Positions 8,484 through 16,408 of a stretch of 64,000 nucleotides of DNA are shown piece after piece. Below the pieces are notes generated by a model. It was not told where the DNA came from. It was given only the letters and a program-made list of their open reading frames with translations, and did not search any database. Every line of letters starts with the position of its first letter. The stretch's first letter is position 1. The stretch is from positions 208,196 through 272,195 of the forward strand of contig NZ_QOLA01000009.1 in NCBI RefSeq assembly GCF_003324565.1. The letters are read 5' to 3'. The stretch comes from Streptomyces sp. SDr-06 (GTDB lineage: Bacteria > Actinomycetota > Actinomycetes > Streptomycetales > Streptomycetaceae). Made by a program: the position numbers and the translations under genes.

Positions 8484-10076
8484 GTGAGCTCGAAACCTGT
8501 CGTACTCATCGCTGAAGAGCTGTCGCCCGCCACCGTCGACGCCCTGGGGCCGGACTTCGAGATCCGGCACTGCAACGGAGCCGACCGCGCGGAACTGCTG
8601 CCCGCCATCGCCGATGTCGACGCGATCCTGATCCGCTCGGCCACCAAGGTCGACGCCGAGGCCATCGCCGCCGCGAGGAAGCTGAGGGTCGTCGCCCGCG
8701 CGGGAGTCGGCCTCGACAACGTCGACGTGTCCGCCGCCACCAAGGCCGGCGTGATGGTCGTGAACGCCCCGACCTCCAACATCGTCACCGCGGCCGAGCT
8801 CGCCTGCGGTCTCCTGGTCGCCACCGCGCGCAACATCCCGCAGGCCAACACCGCGCTCAAGAACGGCGAGTGGAAGCGGAACAAGTACACCGGCGTCGAG
8901 CTCAGCGAGAAGACCCTCGGCGTCGTCGGCCTCGGCCGCATCGGTGTCCTGGTCGCGCAGCGCATGTCGGCCTTCGGCATGAAGATCGTCGCGTACGACC
9001 CCTATGTGCAGCCCGCGCGCGCCGCCCAGATGGGCGTCAAGCTCCTCTCCCTCGACGAGCTGCTCGAAGTCTCCGACTTCATCACCGTGCATCTGCCCAA
9101 GACCCCCGAGACGCTCGGCCTGATCGGCGACGAGGCGCTGCACAAGGTGCAGCCGCACGTGCGGATCGTGAACGCGGCGCGCGGCGGCATCGTGGACGAG
9201 GCCGCGCTGTACTCCGCCCTCAAGGAGGGCCGCGTCGCGGGCGCCGGTCTGGACGTGTACGCGAAGGAGCCCTGCACGGACTCCCCGCTCTTCGAGCTCG
9301 ACCAGGTCGTCTGCACCCCGCACCTGGGCGCCTCCACCGACGAGGCCCAGGAGAAGGCGGGCATCGCCGTCGCCAAGTCCGTGCGCCTCGCGCTCGCGGG
9401 CGAGCTGGTGCCGGACGCGGTCAACGTCCAGGGCGGCGTGATCGCCGAGGACGTCAAGCCGGGCCTGCCGCTCGCCGAGCGCCTGGGCCGGATCTTCACG
9501 GCGCTCGCGGGCGAGGTCGCGGTCCGCCTCGACGTCGAGGTGTACGGCGAGCTCACCCAGCACGACGTCAAGGTGCTCGAACTCAGCGCGCTCAAGGGCG
9601 TGTTCGAGGACGTGGTGGACGAGACGGTGTCCTACGTCAACGCGCCGCTCTTCGCGCAGGAGCGCGGCGTCGAGGTCCGCCTCACCACGTCGAGCGAGTC
9701 GCCCAACCACCGCAACGTGGTGACCGTGCGCGGCACCCTGTCGGGCGGCGAGGAGGTCTCGGTCTCGGGCACCCTGGCCGGTCCCAAGCACCTCCAGAAG
9801 GTCGTCGCGATCGGTGAGTTCGACGTGGACCTGGCGCTCGCGGACCACATGATCGTGCTGCGTTACGAGGACCGCCCCGGCGTGGTCGGCGCGGTGGGCC
9901 GGGTCCTCGGCGAGGCCGGGCTCAACATCGCCGGGATGCAGGTCTCCCGCGCGGAGGAGGGCGGCGAGGCGCTCGCCGTGCTGACCGTGGACGACACCAT
10001 CCCGCAGAACGTGCTGACCGAGGTCGCCGAGGAGATCGGCGCCAACTCGGCCCGCTCGGTCAACCTGACCGACTGA
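8484..10076 (+). CDS. serA: D-3-phosphoglycerate dehydrogenase
   Basis: A 530-residue long-form PGDH that catalyses the first step of serine synthesis (3-phosphoglycerate to 3-phosphohydroxypyruvate, NAD+). The order is substrate domain, Rossmann domain (GVVGLGRIGVLVAQR near 150), catalytic Arg in VNAARGGIVDE, Glu in DVYAKEP and His in TPHLGAST, then the actinobacterial intervening domain and a C-terminal ACT domain (YEDRPGVVGAVGRVLGEAG). The GTG at 8484 is chosen because GAGGAC sits just upstream and MSSKPVVLIAEE is the usual N-terminus; GTG 8472 would lack such a site. Confidence 0.95.
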   Translation: MSSKPVVLIAEELSPATVDALGPDFEIRHCNGADRAELLPAIADVDAILIRSATKVDAEAIAAARKLRVVARAGVGLDNVDVSAATKAGVMVVNAPTSNIVTAAELACGLLVATARNIPQANTALKNGEWKRNKYTGVELSEKTLGVVGLGRIGVLVAQRMSAFGMKIVAYDPYVQPARAAQMGVKLLSLDELLEVSDFITVHLPKTPETLGLIGDEALHKVQPHVRIVNAARGGIVDEAALYSALKEGRVAGAGLDVYAKEPCTDSPLFELDQVVCTPHLGASTDEAQEKAGIAVAKSVRLALAGELVPDAVNVQGGVIAEDVKPGLPLAERLGRIFTALAGEVAVRLDVEVYGELTQHDVKVLELSALKGVFEDVVDETVSYVNAPLFAQERGVEVRLTTSSESPNHRNVVTVRGTLSGGEEVSVSGTLAGPKHLQKVVAIGEFDVDLALADHMIVLRYEDRPGVVGAVGRVLGEAGLNIAGMQVSRAEEGGEALAVLTVDDTIPQNVLTEVAEEIGANSARSVNLTD

Positions 10077-10125
10077 CCCCGGGGCCGAGCCCCCGAGGTC
10101 CCGCGGCTCCCGTACCCGGCCCGCG

Positions 10126-10159
10126 GACATCCGTAGACGCTTGTCTTAGACGGATGTCT
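10126..10159. promoter_or_regulatory. Operator-like nested palindrome upstream of TetR gene
   Basis: GACATCCGT (10126-10134) is inverted as ACGGATGTC (10150-10158). Inside lie two copies of AGAC-N4-GTCT, at 10135-10146 and 10148-10159. The element ends 22 bases before the TetR-family start at 10182, the usual place for autoregulation by a TetR dimer pair. The bound protein is inferred, not shown. Confidence 0.65.
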
Positions 10160-10181
10160 GCATGCCGGGTACGCTGCTGTC

Positions 10182-10775
10182 ATGGGACACCGTGAGGATC
10201 TGCTCGAAGGCGCCAAGCGCTGCCTGCTGGAGAAGGGCTACGCCCGCACCACCGCGCGCGACATCGTCGCCGAGTCCGGCACCAATCTGGCCTCCATCGG
10301 CTACCACTACGGCTCCAAGGAGGCCCTGCTCAACCTGGCCTTCCTGAAGCTGACCGAGGAGTGGGGCGACGCGGTCGCCGAGGCGCGGCAGGGCGACGGC
10401 GCGCGCGAGGAGCTCCCCCCGCTGGAACGCTTCGAGCGGGGCTGGGCCCAGGTCATCGACTCCTACGAGCAGAGCCGCCCGGTCTGGAAGCTCCAGATGG
10501 AGATCGTCTCCCGCATCGACAGCGACCCCGAGCTCCAGAAGGCGCTCGCGGGGCCGCAGTTGGAGGGGCGCAAGGGCCTCGCCGAGGGCTTCCTCGGCAT
10601 CGACGAGGAGGCCGACCCGGAGCGGGCCCGGCTCGCCGGAACCTTCTACCAGGCGCTGCTGGCCGGAGTGATGGTGCAGTGGATGGTCGACCCGGAGACC
10701 GCGCCCTCGGCGCAGGACCTGACGGAGGGTCTGAAGATCGTCATGGGGCTGGACAGCGACGGGGAGCGGGGCTGA
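10182..10775 (+). CDS. TetR/AcrR family transcriptional regulator
   Basis: 197 residues. The N-terminal helix-turn-helix spans about residues 5-50 (GYARTTARDIVAESGTN, then IGYHYGSKEALL), followed by an all-helical ligand domain. GLY-HY-SKEALL is the standard TetR recognition helix end. The start is the ATG at 10182; the nested palindrome at 10126-10159 directly upstream suggests it represses itself. No transporter or enzyme gene is in the same operon, so its physiological target is unknown. Confidence 0.88.
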   Translation: MGHREDLLEGAKRCLLEKGYARTTARDIVAESGTNLASIGYHYGSKEALLNLAFLKLTEEWGDAVAEARQGDGAREELPPLERFERGWAQVIDSYEQSRPVWKLQMEIVSRIDSDPELQKALAGPQLEGRKGLAEGFLGIDEEADPERARLAGTFYQALLAGVMVQWMVDPETAPSAQDLTEGLKIVMGLDSDGERG

Positions 10776-10896
10776 GGGGTGAGGTCCCGCGGTTCGGCCC
10801 GGGTCGGCATGGCAGCGGGACAGGGCCCTGCGGCGGCGGGTCTCAAGGGTGCGGGGTTGGCCGGTCAAAGCCCTCTGCCGACCCGGGAGTTGACCG

Positions 10897-12054
10897 TCAC
10901 AGGCGCGCGGCCTTGAGAGCCATGTGCAGCAGCAGCCGGTCCTCGCCCCGGTCCAGGTCGAGGCCGGTGAGGTGCTCCACCCGGGACAGCCGGTAGTAGA
11001 GCGTCTGGCGGTGCACGCCGAGGGCCGCCGCCGCGCGTCCCGCCTGGCCCGCGTGGTCGAGGAACACCTCGGCGGTGCGGGCGAGTTCGGTGTGGGCCGG
11101 GACCAACAGGGCCCGTACGCACGGGTCTTGACCACGCCCCGACGGCAGGGCGGTCAGCAGGCGGTACGGGCCGATGTCCGACCACTGGGCGACCGGGCCG
11201 AGCCGGGGCTCGGCAAGTGCCGCACGGACGGCGGCGGTCGCCTCCCGCAGGGCCAGGGCGAGGTCGCCGAGACCGCGGCGGGCCACCGCCACCCCGGCGG
11301 CCGCACCGCTCCCGGCGTCCCCGCGCAGCCGCTCCGCCGCGGTCCTGGCCGGTGCGAGCGCCTCCGCCGAACGCAGCCGCACCAGGGCGGCGAGCCCCTC
11401 GGCGCCGGAGTCGGCCGGGCCCCACGGCACCGTGCACACCGCCGCCGCGCCCGGCACCGTACGGGCCGAGGGGGCGTCCTTCGCGGGCCAGGGGGCGACG
11501 CACACCAGCGCGTGCAGTCCCTCCGCGTCGGGGCCGAGCGCCGTCTGCAACGCGGCGGTCGCGGTGTCGCGCTGCCAGCCGCCCCCGGCGGTCAGCGCCG
11601 CCCGGAACTCGCGCGAGAGGTCGGCGCCGGCCTGCGCCTCGTCCGCGAGCAGCCCCCCGATCCTGGCGGCCACCTCCATCGCCGCGGCGAGCTTGTCCTC
11701 GGCCGGGCCGGGCTCGGCGTCGAGCAGCCAGACGTATCCGAGGGCGACGCCCCGGTGGCGTACCGGAAGACAGATCCGGCCACGGAAGACCCCCGCGTCG
11801 GGCGCGGCCGGGATGCGGACCGGGCCGGTGGCGCGGGTGATGCCGAAGCCCTCGAACCAGGCCCGGACGGCGGGCGTCGACTTGCGGGTCAGGATCGAGC
11901 GGGTGCGCACCGGGTCCATGGCCGTGTCGTCGTCGGAGTCGTGGGCGCCGAAGGCGATGAGCCCGAAGTCCCGGTTCTCCAGCGTCGCCGGGGCGCCGAG
12001 CAGCGCCGAGATTTCATCGACCAGATCCTGGTAGTCGCCCTTCACACCGGCCAT
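10897..12054 (-). CDS. PucR-type transcriptional regulator of proline catabolism (probable)
   Basis: 385 residues. The N-terminal half is GAF-like (LLGAPATLENRDFGLIAFG onward). The C-terminus is the PucR/CdaR helix-turn-helix: a helix AEVFLDHAGQAGRAAAALGV, then HRQTLYYRLSRVEHLTG-DL, about residues 320-375. It reads away from the proline dehydrogenase/P5C dehydrogenase genes across a 203-base shared promoter region. By position it likely activates those genes in response to proline; that role is an inference from gene order. Confidence 0.85.
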   Translation of the reverse strand: MAGVKGDYQDLVDEISALLGAPATLENRDFGLIAFGAHDSDDDTAMDPVRTRSILTRKSTPAVRAWFEGFGITRATGPVRIPAAPDAGVFRGRICLPVRHRGVALGYVWLLDAEPGPAEDKLAAAMEVAARIGGLLADEAQAGADLSREFRAALTAGGGWQRDTATAALQTALGPDAEGLHALVCVAPWPAKDAPSARTVPGAAAVCTVPWGPADSGAEGLAALVRLRSAEALAPARTAAERLRGDAGSGAAAGVAVARRGLGDLALALREATAAVRAALAEPRLGPVAQWSDIGPYRLLTALPSGRGQDPCVRALLVPAHTELARTAEVFLDHAGQAGRAAAALGVHRQTLYYRLSRVEHLTGLDLDRGEDRLLLHMALKAARL

Positions 12055-12113
12055 TCTCGCTCATCCAGGGAGGCGCTTCAGACATGTGTATGAGATCTGG
12101 GCCACGGATGCGT

Positions 12114-12123
12114 GACAGCTGTC
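12114..12123. promoter_or_regulatory. Palindrome GACAGCTGTC in the PucR/proline dehydrogenase divergent region
   Basis: A perfect 10-bp palindrome lies 60 bases upstream of the regulator start and 134 bases upstream of the proline dehydrogenase start. It is a candidate binding site for the divergent PucR-type protein. A 10-mer palindrome alone is weak evidence. Confidence 0.3.
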
Positions 12124-12257
12124 GATGGCAGAGGATCGGGGAGATCCTTAGGTTTCACGGTGGTTCTCCGTGCCGTTACCGGTTCGCCCGAAAGACGTCC
12201 ATCGTCCTCGCGGCCCAGGTCACGGCCCTCGTCTAGTTCTTTCCGTGGAGGTGCCCC

Positions 12258-13184
12258 GTGCTGGGTCCCGTGATCCTCGCCGCTTCGCGCAGCGTCAAGA
12301 TGCGCAAGCTTGTTTCGGCCGCCCCGGTGACCAAGCCCGTGGTGAACCGGTTCATCCCCGGTGAGACCGTCGACCAGGTCGTGCCGATCGTCGAGGAGAC
12401 CGTCGGCAAGGGCCTGGAGCTGACCCTGGACGTGGTGGGCGAGGACATCACCACCCCCGAGCAGGCCGCCCACGCCCGCGACGCCTACCTGGAGCTCATC
12501 GAGCGCCTCAAGGAGCTCGGCCACGGCACCAAGGCCGAGATGTCGGTGAAGCTCTCCATGTTCGGGCAGGCGCTGGAGGGCGGCCACGAGCTGGCCCTCG
12601 CCAACGTGCGCCCGGTCGTCGAGGCCGCCGCCGCGATCGGCACCACGGTCACCCTGGACGCCGAGGACCACACCACCCTCGACTCGATGTTCGCCATCCA
12701 CGAGGAGCTGCGGAAGGACTTCCCGCAGACCGGCTGCGTCATCCAGGCCTACCTGTTCCGCACCGAGGCCGACGCCCGCCGCCTCGCCGCGAACGGCAGC
12801 CGGGTGCGTATCGTGAAGGGCGCCTACAAGGAGCCCGCCGAGGTCGCGTACCAGGACAAGCGCGAGATCGACAAGGCGTACGTCCGGATCCTGAGGATCC
12901 TGATGGAGGGCGAGGGCTACCCGATGATCGGGTCCCACGACCCGCGCCTGATAGCCATCGGGCAGGAGCTCGCCCGGCGCGCCGGGCGCAAGCTGGACGA
13001 GTACGAGTTCCAGATGCTGTACGGGATCCGCGGCGAGGAGCACCTCCGGCTCGCCGCCGAGGGCCACCGGATGCGCGTCTACACCGCGTACGGCACCGAC
13101 TGGTACGGCTACTTCATGCGGCGCCTCGCGGAGAAGCCGGCCAACCTGCTGTTCTTCGTCCGCTCGATGATCACCAAGAACTAG
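12258..13184 (+). CDS. Proline dehydrogenase (FAD)
   Basis: A 308-residue monofunctional PRODH with a TIM-barrel fold. It oxidises L-proline to delta-1-pyrroline-5-carboxylate. Family features are VKLSMFG near residue 97, LDAEDHTTLDSMFAI near 134, the QAYLFRTEADARRLA strand-helix, and the C-terminal helix YEFQMLYGIRGEEHLRLA with the substrate-binding arginines. The start is the GTG at 12258 with GGAGG 8 bases upstream. It is followed 63 bases later by P5C dehydrogenase, forming the two-step proline-to-glutamate pathway as separate proteins rather than a fused PutA. Confidence 0.93.
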   Translation: MLGPVILAASRSVKMRKLVSAAPVTKPVVNRFIPGETVDQVVPIVEETVGKGLELTLDVVGEDITTPEQAAHARDAYLELIERLKELGHGTKAEMSVKLSMFGQALEGGHELALANVRPVVEAAAAIGTTVTLDAEDHTTLDSMFAIHEELRKDFPQTGCVIQAYLFRTEADARRLAANGSRVRIVKGAYKEPAEVAYQDKREIDKAYVRILRILMEGEGYPMIGSHDPRLIAIGQELARRAGRKLDEYEFQMLYGIRGEEHLRLAAEGHRMRVYTAYGTDWYGYFMRRLAEKPANLLFFVRSMITKN

Positions 13185-13247
13185 ATTTTCGGACAGGCCC
13201 AGAGCCTCCGTTCAACCGAACACCCCTCACAAAGGAGTCAAGGAATC

Positions 13248-14879
13248 ATGGACGCTGTGACCCAGGTCCCCGCCCCGGTCAACGAGCCGGTGCACGGCTA
13301 CGCCCCTGGTTCCCCGGAGCGCGCCCGTCTGGAAGCCAAGCTCAAGGAACTGGCGGAGAACCCCGTCGACCTGCCGATGACCATCAACGGTGAGAAGCGG
13401 ATGGGCGGCGGCGAGCGCTTCGACGTCGTGCAGCCGCACAACCACCGCGCCGTCATCGGCACCTACGCCAACGCCACCGAGCAGGACGCCCAGGACGCGA
13501 TCGACGCCGCGCTCGCCGCCGCCCCGGCCTGGCGCGCGATGTCCTTCGACGACCGTGCCGCGATCATCCTGCGCGCCGCCGAGCTGCTCGCGGGCCCCTG
13601 GCGCGAGACGCTGGCCGCCTCCACGATGCTCGGCCAGTCGAAGACCGCCCAGCAGGCCGAGATCGACACCCCGTGCGAGCTCGTCGACTTCTGGCGCTTC
13701 AACGTCCACTACGCCCGCAACCTGCTCGCCGAGCAGCCCCCGGCGAACTCCCCGGGCGTGTGGAACCGCATGGACCACCGCCCGCTGGAGGGCTTCGTCT
13801 ACGCGATCACGCCGTTCAACTTCACCGCCATCGCGGGCAACCTGCCGACCGCCCCGGCCCTGATGGGCAACGTCGTGGTGTGGAAGCCGTCCCCGACGCA
13901 GACGCACGCCGCCGTGCTGCTCATGCGGCTCCTGGAGGAGGCGGGCCTGCCCAAGGGCGTCATCAACCTCGTCACCGGGGACGGCCTGGCCGTCTCCGAG
14001 GTCGCCCTGAACCACCGCGACCTGGCGGGCATCCACTTCACCGGTTCGACCAAGACCTTCCAGCACCTGTGGAAGACCGTCGGCACGAACATCGAGAAGT
14101 ACCGCACCTACCCGCGTCTGGTCGGCGAGACCGGCGGCAAGGACTTCGTGGTCGCGCACCCGAGCGCCGACCGCGCCGTCCTGAAGACCGCGCTGACCCG
14201 TGGCTCCTTCGAGTTCCAGGGCCAGAAGTGCTCCGCGTCCTCGCGTGCGTACATCCCGGCCTCCATCTGGAACGACGGCTTCAAGGAGGAGTTCGCGGCC
14301 GAGGTCGAGGGCATCTCCATGGGCGACGTCACCGACCTGTCGAACTTCATCGGCGCGGTCATCGACGAGCGCTCCTTCGCCAAGAACAAGGCCGCGATCG
14401 ACCGTGCGAAGGCCGACGCCTCCTGCACGATCGTCGCGGGCGGCACCTACGACGACTCGGTGGGCTACTTCGTGCGCCCGACCGTCATCGAGTGCACCGA
14501 CCCGGCGAACGAGGTCTTCACGACCGAGTACTTCGGCCCGATCCTGGCGATCCACGTCTACGAGGACGACCAGTACGACGCGATGCTGGAGCAGATGGAG
14601 TCGGCCTCCGACTACGCGCTGACCGGCGCCGTCATCTCCAACGACCGCGCCGCGGCCGCCCACACGATGGAGAAGCTCCGCTACGCCGCGGGCAACTTCT
14701 ACATCAACGACAAGTCGACCGGCGCCGTCGTCGGCCAGCAGCCCTTCGGCGGCGGCCGCGCGTCCGGCACCAACGACAAGGCGGGCGCCCCGCAGAACCT
14801 GATGCGCTGGACGCTGACCCGCGCCATCAAGGAGACGCTGGTCCCGCCGACCGACTACACCTACCCCCACATGGGCTGA
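13248..14879 (+). CDS. pruA: L-glutamate gamma-semialdehyde (P5C) dehydrogenase
   Basis: A 543-residue aldehyde dehydrogenase of the P5CDH type. It oxidises glutamate semialdehyde (from P5C) to glutamate with NAD+. Visible landmarks are ITPFNFTAIAGNLPTAP (catalytic Asn and cofactor region, near residue 190), FTGSTKTFQ, the general-base Glu in LVGETGGKDF, and the nucleophilic Cys in FEFQGQKCSASSR (near 330). AAAGGAG precedes the ATG at 13248. It is in an operon with proline dehydrogenase and closed by a terminator just downstream. Confidence 0.95.
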   Translation: MDAVTQVPAPVNEPVHGYAPGSPERARLEAKLKELAENPVDLPMTINGEKRMGGGERFDVVQPHNHRAVIGTYANATEQDAQDAIDAALAAAPAWRAMSFDDRAAIILRAAELLAGPWRETLAASTMLGQSKTAQQAEIDTPCELVDFWRFNVHYARNLLAEQPPANSPGVWNRMDHRPLEGFVYAITPFNFTAIAGNLPTAPALMGNVVVWKPSPTQTHAAVLLMRLLEEAGLPKGVINLVTGDGLAVSEVALNHRDLAGIHFTGSTKTFQHLWKTVGTNIEKYRTYPRLVGETGGKDFVVAHPSADRAVLKTALTRGSFEFQGQKCSASSRAYIPASIWNDGFKEEFAAEVEGISMGDVTDLSNFIGAVIDERSFAKNKAAIDRAKADASCTIVAGGTYDDSVGYFVRPTVIECTDPANEVFTTEYFGPILAIHVYEDDQYDAMLEQMESASDYALTGAVISNDRAAAAHTMEKLRYAAGNFYINDKSTGAVVGQQPFGGGRASGTNDKAGAPQNLMRWTLTRAIKETLVPPTDYTYPHMG

Positions 14880-14899
14880 CCCGTAGTCGCACCCGAACC

Positions 14900-14943
14900 C
14901 CGCCCCCGTCCTTGGTCCCCCAACCGAGGACGGGGGCGGTTTC
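14900..14943 (+). terminator. Terminator between pruA and the convergent nitroreductase gene
   Basis: CCGCCCCCGTCC (14900-14911) pairs with GGACGGGGGCGG (14928-14939) and is followed by TTTCC. It sits between converging genes and can serve both strands. Confidence 0.75.
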
Positions 14944-14966
14944 CATTCCGCCGGGCAGCCCGGGGC

Positions 14967-15671
14967 TCAGACCTCGATCAGGACCTGGTCGAGCGACTTG
15001 CGGACCAGGTCGGGGACCTCGCAGTCGTCGGCGGGGTAGCCGACCGGGATCACGGCGAACGCCTTCTCGTTCGCGGGCCGCTCCAGGACCTCGGACAGGA
15101 AGCGCATCGGGCTCGGCGTGTGCACGAGCGCCGCGAGGCCGCTCTGGTGGAGGGCGGACAGCAGCAGACCCACCGCGATGCCCACGGACTCGTCGACGTA
15201 GTAGTGCTTGTGCTTGGTGCCGTCCCCGGCCAGCCAGTACCGCTGCTGGAAGACCACGAGCAGCACGGGGGCGTCGGTCAGGTGGGTCTTCACCGCGTCG
15301 GTGCCGATCGGCCGCAGCGCCGCCAGCCACTCCTCGCCGAGCCGCCCGTCGTAGGAGATCCGCTCCTCCTCCTCGGCCGCCTCGCGAATCCGGCGCCGTA
15401 CGTCCGCGTCCTTGACCAGGACGAACGTCCACGGCTGCTGGTGCGCCCCGGACGGCGCGGTCGCGGCGCAGGCCACCGCGTCCCGGACGGCCTGCTCGGG
15501 CACGGGGTCGGGCGAGAAGCGCCGCACGGTACGGCGCTCGTCCATGCGCGCGCGCAACTCGGCGGCCCGCGCCAGGGTCTCGGCACTCGCCATCCGGACC
15601 GGCCGATAGGGAACGGGCCGGTAGGGCTCGCCGTGCACGGGGGTCCAGTGCTGTTCGGTAGGTGAGGACAT
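14967..15671 (-). CDS. Nitroreductase family protein (FMN-dependent)
   Basis: 234 residues. The N-terminal FMN-binding signature is ERRTVRRFSPDPVPEQAV (residues about 44-61), then ATAPSGAHQQPWTFVLV (about 70-86), and late in the protein a DESVGIAVGLLLSALHQSGL helix. These are shared by the BluB/iodotyrosine-deiodinase-like branch of the nitroreductase fold. It should reduce a small electrophilic substrate using flavin, but which one cannot be told. It is transcribed convergently to pruA and divergently from the acetyltransferase gene. Confidence 0.85.
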   Translation of the reverse strand: MSSPTEQHWTPVHGEPYRPVPYRPVRMASAETLARAAELRARMDERRTVRRFSPDPVPEQAVRDAVACAATAPSGAHQQPWTFVLVKDADVRRRIREAAEEEERISYDGRLGEEWLAALRPIGTDAVKTHLTDAPVLLVVFQQRYWLAGDGTKHKHYYVDESVGIAVGLLLSALHQSGLAALVHTPSPMRFLSEVLERPANEKAFAVIPVGYPADDCEVPDLVRKSLDQVLIEV

Positions 15672-15778
15672 GCCCCGAGTCTCGCGCCCCGTGGGCCGTG
15701 GCCCAAGTGGCTGATTCGGTCGGTGACTTGAAAACCGCCATGAACGGCGTCGAGGCGAGCGCCTGGAAGGATGGGGGC

Positions 15779-16309
15779 ATGGATGTGAGGCAGCGCACCG
15801 TGCACACCAGTGGGTTGGGCCCCGCCGGGCTGGCCGGGATCCGGGGCCTTCTCGACGCCGCCTTCGACGGGGACTTCAGCGACGAGGACTGGGACCACGG
15901 CCTCGGCGGGATGCACGCCCTCGTCCACCGGGGCGGCGAACTCGTCGCGCACGGCAGCGTCGTCATGCGGCGGGTGCTGCATGACGGGCGTTCGTACCGC
16001 ATCGGGTACGTGGAAGGCGTCGCCGTCCGCGCGGACCTGCGGCGCCACGGGCTCGGCGGCCTCGTCATGGCGTCGCTGGAGCGGATGATCGAGGGCGCGT
16101 ACGCCTTCGGCGCGCTGGCGGCGAGCGAAACGGGCGCCCCGCTGTACCGGGCCCGCGGCTGGCGGCTGTGGGACGGACGGATCGAGGTGCTCGGGCCCGC
16201 CGGGGTGGTGCGGCTCCCCGAGGAGGAGGGCACCACCTATGTGTGGGGACAAGCCCCGCCCGCCACCGCGCCCTTGACCTTCGACTGGCGCGACGGGGAC
16301 GTGCTGTAG
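15779..16309 (+). CDS. GNAT N-acetyltransferase resembling aminoglycoside 2'-N-acetyltransferase AAC(2')-I
   Basis: 176 residues, matching the size of chromosomal AAC(2')-I enzymes. Recognisable family blocks are FDGDFSDEDWDHGLGGMHAL (residues about 29-48), the acetyl-CoA pyrophosphate loop region YVEGVAVRADLRRHGLGG, then GALAASETGAPLYRARGW and a terminal DWRDGDVL. From memory, mycobacterial AAC(2')-Ic has the same blocks, including LGGMHAL, GYVEGVAVRAD and a DWRAGDVW end. The ATG at 15779 follows GGAAGG. It likely acetylates an amino sugar or another amine; actual aminoglycoside resistance is not established by sequence alone. Confidence 0.8.
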   Translation: MDVRQRTVHTSGLGPAGLAGIRGLLDAAFDGDFSDEDWDHGLGGMHALVHRGGELVAHGSVVMRRVLHDGRSYRIGYVEGVAVRADLRRHGLGGLVMASLERMIEGAYAFGALAASETGAPLYRARGWRLWDGRIEVLGPAGVVRLPEEEGTTYVWGQAPPATAPLTFDWRDGDVL

Positions 16310-16408
16310 CGGCGGCCGCCTACAGCACGCCCGCGTCCCGGGCCGGACGTAAGCTGCGGGCCCTCAGGATCTGTCAGTCCATCAATGACGGTCAGTCGTT
16401 GATCGCTG

